Below, one piece after another: positions 1 to 8,600 of a stretch of 13,062 bases of DNA (positions are counted from its first letter, which is position 1; each line of letters starts with the position of its first letter). The position numbers and the translations under genes are program-made. The stretch spans positions 1-13,062 of the forward strand of contig VSNK01000160.1 in the NCBI GenBank assembly GCA_009774255.1, given 5' to 3'. The stretch is from Faecalicatena sp. (GTDB taxonomy: Bacteria > Bacillota > Clostridia > Lachnospirales > Lachnospiraceae). The notes beneath the pieces were generated by a model, which saw nothing but the letters and a program-made list of their open reading frames with translations, was not told where the DNA came from and did not search any database.

Positions 1-1
1 T

Positions 2-1114
2 TTACAGACGGCTATAAAAGTTGATAAAAATGTAAAAGAGAGTATTAATATTTCAAGACATGATTGGGACTCTTTCGAAACATCCTGGGATTTCGACAGA
101 CACCCATTATTACCATCCTATGGAAATTCTTATAATCATAATGGAAAAATTTATACTCATGATGAAACAGAAAATATTTCATCGAACTATTTGATCGAAT
201 CAGCTTATCAATCATGGAAGAAGGAATGCGACACCCGTTTCAACCAGTTAAAAACCAACGAAGAAGAGTTAAACCGTATCTTCATCGAAATCTACGGTTT
301 ACAGGACGAACTGACCCCGGAAGTTGAAGAAAAAGACATTACTGTCCGCAAGGCTGATTTGCAGCGTGATATCAGAAGCCTGATTTCTTATGCTGTCGGC
401 TGTATGTTCGGCAGGTATTCTCTTGATGTGGAAGGTCTTGCCTATGCCGGCGGAGAGTGGGATAACAGCAAATATAGTTCTTTCATCCCCGATGCGGATA
501 ACGTGATTCCAATTACAGACGACAATTATTTCGAGGATGATATCGTAGGGCGATTTTGCGAGTGGATGAGGATCGTATATGGTGAGGAAACTTTAGAAGA
601 AAATCTTGATTTTGTAGCAGAGGCGCTTGGCAATAAGGGCAGTTCTTCCCGAGAGATAATCCGTAATTATTTCCTGAAAGATTTCTTTAAGGATCATTGT
701 AAGATCTATCAAAAGCGCCCGATCTACTGGCTGTTTGACAGCGGGAAGCAGAATGGCTTTAAAGCGCTGATCTATCTGCACCGTTATAACCGTGACACGG
801 TAGGAAGGGTCCGTTCGGATTATCTGCATAAGATTCAGGATGCGATTACAGGTGCTTTGAAGAATGCGGAGTATATAATAGAGACTTCTTCCAGCGCCGT
901 TGACCGTGCAAAAGCGTCAAAATCCAGAGACAAGTATCTCAAACAGTTAAATGAAATTAGGGTCTACTATCAAGCCCTGTCCCATGTGGCGCTGCAGCGC
1001 ATGGAGATTGATTTGGATGATGGTGTAAAGCATAATTATGGATTATTCCAGAATATAGAGGTATCGAATGAGGACGGGAAGAGACAGACGGTGAATCTGT
1101 TGGCGAAAATTTAG
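2..1114 (+). CDS. pglX: BREX-1 adenine-specific DNA methyltransferase PglX, C-terminal part (5' truncated by window edge)
   Basis: This is the last 370 codons of PglX, the site-specific N6-adenine methyltransferase that marks host DNA in type 1 BREX and is also needed for exclusion of unmodified phage DNA. The frame is open from base 2, with residues like DWDSFETSWDF before the first possible internal start (TTG at 191), so the gene begins outside the window and 191 is not a true start. The segment matches the C-terminal region of the PglX family as I know it: an ELNRIFIEIYGLQDEL block, then DIRSLISYAVGCMFGRYSLD, then KRPIYWLFDSGKQNGFKAL. This region is thought to serve target recognition and partner binding; the NPPY catalytic motif lies outside. 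It stops at TAG 1112-1114, 38 nt before the next gene, consistent with one operon. The assignment is secure; completeness of the full gene cannot be judged here. Confidence 0.93.
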   Translation, partial: LQTAIKVDKNVKESINISRHDWDSFETSWDFDRHPLLPSYGNSYNHNGKIYTHDETENISSNYLIESAYQSWKKECDTRFNQLKTNEEELNRIFIEIYGLQDELTPEVEEKDITVRKADLQRDIRSLISYAVGCMFGRYSLDVEGLAYAGGEWDNSKYSSFIPDADNVIPITDDNYFEDDIVGRFCEWMRIVYGEETLEENLDFVAEALGNKGSSSREIIRNYFLKDFFKDHCKIYQKRPIYWLFDSGKQNGFKALIYLHRYNRDTVGRVRSDYLHKIQDAITGALKNAEYIIETSSSAVDRAKASKSRDKYLKQLNEIRVYYQALSHVALQRMEIDLDDGVKHNYGLFQNIEVSNEDGKRQTVNLLAKI

Positions 1115-1152
1115 GGACAGTTACACGCATTTTTTGAAAGGCGGTTTATCAT

Positions 1153-2238
1153 ATGGCACAGCATATAAGAGAATTATTTATTCATGGATATAAAGGAATT
1201 CATGAATTGAAATTGGAACAATTAAACAGCATTAATATTTTAACAGGTAATAATAACAGCGGGAAAACCAGTATCCTGGAGCTTCTGTCAACGGTGGAAC
1301 GGCCGCAGCGGGAGGATTGCTGGATGCTATGCGCCGGAAAAAGAACAAAGAAAGTCAATAAAATATTCCAGGATTTTTATAATATGTTCCCGATAGACGA
1401 GGAAGACCTGGTCGTTTCTTATGATTATAAGGATACGAAAAACGAGAGAAAAACGGTAAAAGTAAAAGCTGAAATTGAACAGACGCAGGTTTCAGAAGGC
1501 GAAATGTTTCGGATGAACAATTTGAAGAAAATCAAGGAGGATTGGAACGATGATGAGATGGTTGACGCAAAGCATATGCGTTTGTCGATTTATTTTAATG
1601 AGAAAAAGGTAAACTCATTTTCTGTATATGATTTTCAGTCTACATTTACTTTCGTATATAGACCAGGTAATTTTGTTAAAACCATTTATATTTCCCCTTT
1701 CGATCATGCAAGTGATAATCTGAATATTGACGGTATTCTGTCAGATTCGGCAGCATATGAGGTATTGATTCATATTTTGCAGGAATTTGATGCTGATATC
1801 ACGAATATCAATGCTTTAAAAAATGAGAATAATGCCCGCTATCCGGAGTATATGATCTTGTCAAAAAAGCATAAGAAGGCCTTGCCGCTCAATGCTTACG
1901 GCGATGGGATGAAAAAAGCGGTTTCGCTTTTAAACGGTATTGTCAGCGCAAGAAACGGCATTTTATTGTTGGATGAATTTGAAACGGCAATCCATACTTC
2001 TGCAATGGACAGTATTTTTTCATGGCTATTGAGAAGCGCTATGGAGCAGAATATTCAGGTTTTTATGACATCGCACAGTAAAGAAGCGATAGGGAAGGTA
2101 CTGAGATTAAACGAAGAACTGCAGCAGCATATCAACTTATATACATTATATAAATATGAGGGTGAGAACTATATTCGGCGGATGAACTGCAAAGAAGCAA
2201 TCCATGCTCAGGAAAATCTCGGATTGGAGTTAAGATAA
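1153..2238 (+). CDS. AAA/ABC-type ATPase of the OLD-like (AAA_15/AAA_21) family, accessory to BREX
   Basis: This is a 361-residue P-loop ATPase with the architecture of the OLD/RecF/SMC-like ABC ATPases found in many defence systems. An N-terminal strand (FIHGYKGI) is followed by the Walker A motif GNNNSGKT at residues 32-39. A signature-like stretch NAYGDGMKK lies at 247-255, Walker B ILLLDEFE at 270-277 with a following His at 281, and the switch motif TSH at 306-308. The insert between Walker A and the signature, about residues 55-240, has no motif I recognise. Its last base overlaps the start codon of a TOPRIM gene (TAATG), so the two are probably made together. The pair resembles split OLD-type systems such as PARIS (AriA ATPase plus AriB TOPRIM), in which the ATPase senses and restrains or activates the nuclease. 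It is not a BREX core protein. The ATG at 1153 is preceded by AAAGG at 1137-1141, an 11-nt spacing. The family is certain; equivalence to AriA is not. Confidence 0.85.
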   Translation: MAQHIRELFIHGYKGIHELKLEQLNSINILTGNNNSGKTSILELLSTVERPQREDCWMLCAGKRTKKVNKIFQDFYNMFPIDEEDLVVSYDYKDTKNERKTVKVKAEIEQTQVSEGEMFRMNNLKKIKEDWNDDEMVDAKHMRLSIYFNEKKVNSFSVYDFQSTFTFVYRPGNFVKTIYISPFDHASDNLNIDGILSDSAAYEVLIHILQEFDADITNINALKNENNARYPEYMILSKKHKKALPLNAYGDGMKKAVSLLNGIVSARNGILLLDEFETAIHTSAMDSIFSWLLRSAMEQNIQVFMTSHSKEAIGKVLRLNEELQQHINLYTLYKYEGENYIRRMNCKEAIHAQENLGLELR

Positions 2239-2981
2239 TGAACAATATTATATTATGTGAAGGTTCCACAGATTATGTTTTATTGCAATATTATATGAGA
2301 AAAGCTTATCAGTGGTCAGATGATCCTTCAAGACAACAGGGGATATTAAGAATGGATCGGCAAAAATCACGGAATCTGGTGAAGGATTCGGATATCTTAA
2401 CGGTTATGTCTACGGGCGGCTGCAGCAGATTAAGCAGCGGACTTAAGGAGGTTTTAAAACGTAATTACTTATCTGATCCGGGACTTTCGAACGCATATAG
2501 TAAGATTGTAATAATAACTGACCGGGATGAAGCTGAAACAGAACAGAATTTTATCCAGAAGATGAAAGATGCTCTAAATGAATATTCTGTAACTTTTGAT
2601 AGTGAATTGGAAAATGACCATTGGATAGTATGTAATATGCTTACTGAGATTGGAAAAACATTACAGTTTTCACTTTTATTGTTTATCATTCCATTTGAGC
2701 AAAATGGCGCTATGGAGACATTTTTATTAGATGCAGTAGGTGAAAATGATTCATATGATAAAAAGATGATTAATCAATGTATTGCTTTCGTAGAAAATAT
2801 TGATCCACAGAAAAGATATTTATCGTCCAGGCGGCATATTACAAAAGCAAAATTTGATACATATTTTTCTATCAGGACTCCTGTAGAACAATTTGCAGAA
2901 AGACAGAATATATTGAAAAACGTGGATTGGGAGAACTATACGAAGATACAGACCGCATTTCAAAAGTTTGGGGATTTATAA
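2238..2981 (+). CDS. TOPRIM-domain protein (DUF3226-like), probable nuclease partner of the upstream ATPase
   Basis: This 247-residue protein begins directly with a TOPRIM fold. The conserved glutamate sits in ILCEGSTD (E8, with D12), and the DxD pair is in IITDRDE (D95, D97). A further acidic block GAMETFLLDA contains E160, typical of the DUF3226/DUF4435-like group. In OLD-family nucleases these acidic residues bind two metal ions and cut DNA or, in PARIS, tRNA. The start ATG shares its A with the stop of the ATPase gene and has GGAG at 2226-2229 with 8-nt spacing, so translation is likely coupled. The gene is more AT-rich in its second half than its neighbours, which fits separate acquisition. 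It lies between pglX and pglZ, which are normally neighbours in the BREX-1 operon. TOPRIM is well supported by the motifs; which substrate it cuts, or whether it cuts at all, is inference. Confidence 0.8.
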   Translation: MNNIILCEGSTDYVLLQYYMRKAYQWSDDPSRQQGILRMDRQKSRNLVKDSDILTVMSTGGCSRLSSGLKEVLKRNYLSDPGLSNAYSKIVIITDRDEAETEQNFIQKMKDALNEYSVTFDSELENDHWIVCNMLTEIGKTLQFSLLLFIIPFEQNGAMETFLLDAVGENDSYDKKMINQCIAFVENIDPQKRYLSSRRHITKAKFDTYFSIRTPVEQFAERQNILKNVDWENYTKIQTAFQKFGDL

Positions 2982-3092
2982 TTTGTTACCAATTTTGCCA
3001 GAAAATGGATGACTTGCTTGCACATTTGCGCAACTCCTATTACATACCGTGTATAAAGTCTTGTGCAGATTATATGGAAATAAGGTGTGATT
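2982..3092 (+). other. 111-nt spacer between the TOPRIM gene and pglZ
   Basis: This is the longest gap within the operon. I see no convincing gene in it. It contains the 8-bp palindrome TTGCGCAA at 3026-3033 and a weak promoter-like TATAAA at 3052-3057 without a well-spaced -35. It ends with the ribosome binding site of pglZ. It could be the right-hand scar of the insertion that brought in the ATPase/TOPRIM pair. Confidence 0.4.
3082..3087 (+). promoter_or_regulatory. Ribosome binding site that fixes the pglZ start at 3093
   Basis: AAGGTG lies 5-7 nt before ATG 3093. The earlier in-frame GTG at 3087 overlaps this Shine-Dalgarno sequence and would leave no spacing, so ATG 3093 is the better start for pglZ. 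Confidence 0.7.
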
Positions 3093-5618
3093 ATGAAACT
3101 GAAGGAAATAGAGAATAAACTGAATACACTGCTGGCCGGTACGGAGCGGAAAATTGTTTTTTGGTATGACGATGATGCTTCCTATGAGGAAGAGATCGAC
3201 CAGCTTCATCTGGCATCCGGGAACAAACTGTGGAAATTGACGGAGGGAAACTGGTTTCAGACAAAATTGCTGTTGGAGATAAATGATGCGCAGTCAAATT
3301 ATGTCGTTTATGCCCCTTTTCCTAGACCTGATGACAGAGAAAACCTTTTGGCGGATACGTTTTACTATTCGGAGCATTTTTACTCTGATAAAATCATGCA
3401 GCTGTGCGGGGAATTGGGTATTCCTGCGAAATGTCAGGATGTGGTAAAAAAATATCAGAAGTTTTGGAATGCGAATCAAACACTGAAATTTCAAAATCTC
3501 CAGATGGGGGAGTATACGTCTGAAAATATCGAGCTTGGCGTAATGTGCGTTCTGGCGGGCCTGAAGGTATGTAATTTTGAAGAACTAATAAGAAAAATCC
3601 TGCTGGCGGGAATAGAAGAAAATGCAGTGTTAAAGAAATTCCGGACATATCAGATTCTGGATTCCTTTTGGAGAAAGTGTGAATGGCAGTATGGATATAA
3701 AGATTCTGTCCCCAGCCTGAAGAAATTTTTGGTTACAATGCTTCTGACTTATACAGATATGTTTGCGGACAGCCAGATTCCGAAAGAGTGGAAAAGCTTT
3801 CTTTCAAAAAAGCAAAACGATGCGATCATATTTGTAAAGAATATGATGAATCATGATGATACGAGAGCGTTTTATGATGCCATTGCAGAAGATATTGGCA
3901 GAGAACTGAATCTGGATCAGAGGATTATTGAAATTCCGCTTGAAAATGTGGTGAATTGTGACAGCTTCCGGCAGTTCGATGAGAATCTGATCCAATGGAT
4001 GTTGGCAAAGATCGAGGATGGGATGCTGGACGAAAAAATAGCAGGCATGACAATTCCTGAGATATGTGAGAACAGGATGAAAAGCTGTTACCACTACGCA
4101 AAAGTATTTGAAGACCATTATCGGATGATTTTTAATGGCTATAAAGTGATCAGGGAGGTTTCCATGCAGACGTTTCAGCCAACAATCCAGGAGGCTGTCA
4201 GAGACTATACGGAATATACATTTCAGATTGATACATGGTACAGAAAATTTTATTATTATCTGGACCGGATTGGAATCCAGGAAGAAACAGGGAAATTGAG
4301 GAATCTGGTAGAGAATGTTTATACGAACAGATATCTGGCAGATTTTTCATACAAATGGAATCAAAGCCTTTCGGCAGAGCAGTATCGGACATACAGCGGT
4401 TCAAGGCAGGAAGATTTTTTTCATGATTTTGTAAGCCCTATGATGAAAGAAGGGGGAAGAGATGGTCGGGTGATCGTTATCATTTCAGACGCTTTTCGCT
4501 ACGAATGTGCAAAAGAGCTGCAGAGAAAGCTTGACCTGGATGAAAAATGTGAGGTCAGAATGAGCCATATGCTCAGTGTCCTGCCTTCCGAGACAACGCT
4601 TGGCATGGCCTCCCTCTTGCCGCATCAGGAGATTATGGTAAGAGATGGTTTGGATGTTTATGTAGATGATATGAAATGTGGAAATAATATGTCTGATCGA
4701 AGAAGGATCCTTCAAAAGAGATTCCCGAAGGGGGAATGTCTGGATTTTGATGGGGTAAAACATGCAAGTCCACAGGAACTAAGGGAAATGACGCAGGATA
4801 AAAATGTGATCTATATTTATCAAAACCAGATTGATAATCGCGGAGAAAGTTTGAAGTCAGAAAATGAGGTATTTAACGCCTGTCAGGAAGCCATAGAAGA
4901 AATCCAGTCGCTGATTCGCCGTTTGACCGAGAGGATATCAGCAACCAGATTTTTGGTCACGGCAGATCATGGTTTTATCTACAAGAGGGATAAGCTGGAA
5001 GAAAGTGAAAAAATTTCAACGGACAGATCAAAGGTGTTTTATCTCAATAAACGTTTTATGTTATCTTATAATGAAATATCGAATGACGCGCTGGTCAGCA
5101 GAATGATGATATATCTGGGCAAAATGAATGAGTTTTATGTAACAACGCCAAGGGGAACAGATATCATCAAAGCTCCGGGAGGAGGGCAAAATTATGTACA
5201 CGGAGGTTCCTCTCCACAGGAGATGATTCTTCCGGTGATCAAAGTATTAACCAGCAGAGGAAAGGCGGATACAAGTAAGGTCAATGTGGAATTGTCTTAT
5301 GGTTCCAACCGGATCACAAATATTGTGGTGTATCTTGAGTTTATTCAGATGGAAGCTGTTACAGATACATTGAAACCAAGAAAGCTGATTGCCTTTTTTG
5401 TAGATGAAACCGGGGAAAAGATTTCTTATGACGTGCCAATCATTGCAGACCATATGGAGCAGGATCCGAGAATCAGAATGATGAAGGAGAAATTCATATT
5501 AAAAAGCGGCAACTATAGCCGTGGACAAGATTATTACCTGGTGCTGGCTGATATGGAAAAGCCAACAGAAGAGCATCGCAGATATAAGTTTGAGATTGAT
5601 ATAGCCGGAATTATATAA
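3093..5618 (+). CDS. pglZ: BREX-1 phosphatase-fold protein PglZ, type A
   Basis: This is the 841-residue PglZ of type 1 BREX, close to the usual length of the family (about 830-880). The N-terminal part has the typical KIVFWYDDD strand at about residues 20-28 and the YAPFPRP..ENLLAD motif at about 73-88. The C-terminal half is the alkaline-phosphatase-superfamily domain. It has ISDAFRYE with metal ligand D466, the candidate nucleophile threonines in PSETT (T501/T502), TADHG with D625 and H626, and HGGSSPQEM with H703, so all expected metal-site elements are present. PglZ is essential for both methylation and exclusion in BREX and interacts with PglX and other BREX proteins; its substrate is not established. 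The start was moved from GTG 3087 to ATG 3093 because of the ribosome binding site. The downstream gene follows after 65 nt. Identification is secure. Confidence 0.95.
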   Translation: MKLKEIENKLNTLLAGTERKIVFWYDDDASYEEEIDQLHLASGNKLWKLTEGNWFQTKLLLEINDAQSNYVVYAPFPRPDDRENLLADTFYYSEHFYSDKIMQLCGELGIPAKCQDVVKKYQKFWNANQTLKFQNLQMGEYTSENIELGVMCVLAGLKVCNFEELIRKILLAGIEENAVLKKFRTYQILDSFWRKCEWQYGYKDSVPSLKKFLVTMLLTYTDMFADSQIPKEWKSFLSKKQNDAIIFVKNMMNHDDTRAFYDAIAEDIGRELNLDQRIIEIPLENVVNCDSFRQFDENLIQWMLAKIEDGMLDEKIAGMTIPEICENRMKSCYHYAKVFEDHYRMIFNGYKVIREVSMQTFQPTIQEAVRDYTEYTFQIDTWYRKFYYYLDRIGIQEETGKLRNLVENVYTNRYLADFSYKWNQSLSAEQYRTYSGSRQEDFFHDFVSPMMKEGGRDGRVIVIISDAFRYECAKELQRKLDLDEKCEVRMSHMLSVLPSETTLGMASLLPHQEIMVRDGLDVYVDDMKCGNNMSDRRRILQKRFPKGECLDFDGVKHASPQELREMTQDKNVIYIYQNQIDNRGESLKSENEVFNACQEAIEEIQSLIRRLTERISATRFLVTADHGFIYKRDKLEESEKISTDRSKVFYLNKRFMLSYNEISNDALVSRMMIYLGKMNEFYVTTPRGTDIIKAPGGGQNYVHGGSSPQEMILPVIKVLTSRGKADTSKVNVELSYGSNRITNIVVYLEFIQMEAVTDTLKPRKLIAFFVDETGEKISYDVPIIADHMEQDPRIRMMKEKFILKSGNYSRGQDYYLVLADMEKPTEEHRRYKFEIDIAGII

Positions 5619-5670
5619 ACAGACAGTATGAGGGAATCAATCTGCTGAAACGGATTTGTTGTAGTCAACA

Positions 5671-5675
5671 GGAGG
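5671..5675 (+). promoter_or_regulatory. Strong ribosome binding site of the helicase gene
   Basis: GGAGG is followed by an 8-nt spacer to ATG 5684, a near-ideal Firmicute Shine-Dalgarno. It supports this start and suggests that the helicase is translated efficiently and independently of pglZ, whose stop lies 65 nt upstream. Confidence 0.75.
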
Positions 5676-5683
5676 AACAGAAG

Positions 5684-8600
5684 ATGAATGATACTTATAT
5701 TATCAGTAAAATGAACGAATATATGTTTCAATTAAATGAAAAAATGGGAAAGTGGCTGTCAAAGAAGCTCCCAAAGATTACGGATAATTGGTGGCAGGAG
5801 CTGGTAGTAAATAATTTGAGTTCCCTGCAGAAGAATACAGTTCTGTCAAATGATATACGGGATATCGGCGGACTTGACCTGGCTGCGCTCCTTAGGGTTT
5901 TTGACAGGAATTGGTTCAGTATTACAAGCTCTTTCTTCGTGAATAATAAAGAACGTGCAAATATTCGTAGAATGCTGGAAGTACGAAATTCCTGGGCACA
6001 CATTACGCCTAACGATATTACAAAAAAGAAAGTCATTGATGATGTAAATACAATTATTTCTCTCATGCAGGCATTTAATGCCAGTATGAAAGAAACACGG
6101 GATATGGAGAACTTTATTTTCGATATTGAGGATGATAAGGAGCTTAAACTGGAACCTGTTAGAATAAAAGGTAAAAAGAATGTTTCTCAACCGGAGAAAG
6201 CGGAAAAAACAATTAGGGGCGGCAGTCTGGTAACCTTAGTCAGTGACAAAAGGAAGATAGGAGCCGTTATTAGTCAGGATGGAAATAAATATTCTGTCCT
6301 GATTGATGGAAAGATAGAATCCTTTTATGAAGAACAAATAGAAATAAAAGTTGAGAAAGAGAAGGAACGGCAGATTTCGCTGGAAAGGGTGCGTACTGCT
6401 TTAACGGCATACCAGATCAATAATCCTGGTTCCAGTAATCTGTATTCTTTAAATTCTGCAAGAATAGATTTCGTCCCATACCAGTTTCGCCCTGCATTGA
6501 AGATGATTAAAGCGGATAGTCCTAGACTTCTGGTTGCAGATGATGTGGGTGTTGGAAAAACAATTGAAGCAGGATTGATCTTAAAGGAAATGGAAGCCCG
6601 TTCCAATATAAATTCCGTATTGATTGTCTGTCCGCGTCCATTAATTGCAGAAAGAAAATGGGAATTGGAAATGAAGCGCTTTGATGAGAATTTTACTCAA
6701 ATGGACGGACGGGATTTTACAGAAGCAATTTTGGAAACGGACAGAGATGGTATCTGGCCTGAGCGGCATAATAAGACAATAATTCCTTATTCCCTGTTTA
6801 GTGAAAGTATGATTATGGGAACACAGTCGAGTTCGTCAAAAAAGAAAAAAAATTTGGGACTGAACCAACTGGATCCTCTTCCGCATTTTGATCTTGTGAT
6901 TGTTGATGAAGCGCATAATATCCGTAACTCGAATACCTGGATGTATAAAGGAGTAGAATTGTTCTGCAAAAACGCAGATGCTGTCGTATTTCTTACAGCT
7001 ACTCCGCTTCAAAACAGTAACAATGATCTGTATACGCTGCTGAATCTGCTCCGGCCGGATGTTGTTATTGATAAAGATACATTTAAAACAATGTCTGAGC
7101 CAAATGCCTATGTAAACAGCCTGCTTCGGATTGTACGTCAGCAGGAGGAAGGTTGGCAGAAAGCTGCACGAGAAGAGATATCACACATTTTGAATACGTC
7201 CTGGGGAAGAAGTGTCATTCAGCATAGCCCTGATTTTGAAAAAATCTATGAGTTTTTGGAACAGGAAATAATTACCCGGAATGAAAAAGTGGAAATGCTG
7301 ACGAGGATAGAAGCGCTCCATTCTTTCCATGGCATTATTAATAGAACAAGGCGGAAAGACATTGAGGACTTTTGCATCAGAAGAAATCAGACTGTAAAGG
7401 TTCAATACAGTACAGTACAAAAAGATTTGTATGATGCCTTGATGGAATTTGAAAAGACTTCTCTGACGATGCTTCATGGGAGCAGAAGTGTTCGTTTTAT
7501 GATGTGTACAATCATGCGTCAGGCTGCCAGTTGTATTTATGGACTGGTTCCTTTTTTGGATGATATTATTTCAAAAAGGATAGAACAGGTTCAGAAGGAT
7601 GGGGAGCTATATGAATTTGATTATGATTTGAACGGGGATGAGATTCATTTTTTGCTTGAACTTGCAGATGAAATCACAGAGATTGCAAGGCAGCTTCCGG
7701 AGGATGATCCAAAGCTAAAAAAGATGTATGAAATTATTCAGCAAAAACAGACAAAAGAGAATAATCGTGTGATTATATTCAGCTCTTTTCGGCATACTTT
7801 GACTTACATTAAAAGAAATTTGGAAAGCTGGGGGGTTCGCGTTGGGCAGGTGGACGGAAATGTGCCAGATGAGGAACGATTTCATCTGAGGGAACGCTTT
7901 CTGATGGACAGAGAAAAGCCCGATGCAATTGATGTACTTTTATTTAGTGAGATTGGTTGTGAAGGTTTGGATTATCAATTCTGCGATACGATGATTAACT
8001 ATGATCTTCCATGGAATCCTATGAGAATTGAACAGCGCATCGGTCGTATTGATAGGCGAGGTCAGAAATCAGATACAGTAAAAATTTATAATATGATTAT
8101 TGAAAATACGATTGATGAGGTGGTTTATGATAAATGTCTGAATAAAATCGGAGTTTTTGAAGACAGTATCGGTGATTGTTCAGAAATTTTGGGGGATATC
8201 AGTGAGCAGATTTTGAAGATTATGTTTGATCCGGAATTGACGGAGGTGGAGCGTCAGATGAAGATTGAGCAGATGGCGGATAATGAAGTTATGAAGGTAC
8301 AGGAGATGCACCGACTGGAGCAGGATGAGAAAACTCTTTATGGATTTGACCTTTCGAATTATATTCAGAATAAAGATGTACAGGATGCGGAAAATACATG
8401 GATATCTCCGCAAAGCGTACAGGAGATGGTAAATACCTTCCTGAAGGATTATCTTGGAGACGGTGAATATATACGCGGAAAATCAGATTTAAAAAGTCTG
8501 CGGCTTGCCAATGACAAACGTCAGAAGCTTTTGGACAATCTGAAAACTGTTCATATTGTCAACAATAATAATGCGAGTAAGCTGTGGACCGCATATTTAA

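Noticed and set aside
191..1114. A separate 307-residue gene starting at TTG 191
   Set aside because: The same frame is open and coding-like back to base 2 with PglX-type residues, so 191 is an internal leucine codon of pglX.
3018..3057. Internal promoter before pglZ (TTGCAC with TACATA, or TATAAA at 3052)
   Set aside because: Either the -10 is poor or the spacing is wrong; not strong enough to list as a promoter.
2927..3118. Small + strand gene of 63 codons across the TOPRIM/pglZ junction
   Set aside because: It overlaps both neighbours in another frame, has no ribosome binding site at its ATGs, and its composition is not protein-like.
5728..6190. Overlapping minus-strand reading frames of 112-114 codons within the HEPN region, and similar frames opposite the other genes
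   Set aside because: They lie opposite strongly supported domains, lack ribosome binding sites and are rich in Phe/Ile/Leu/Ser runs typical of antisense shadows.
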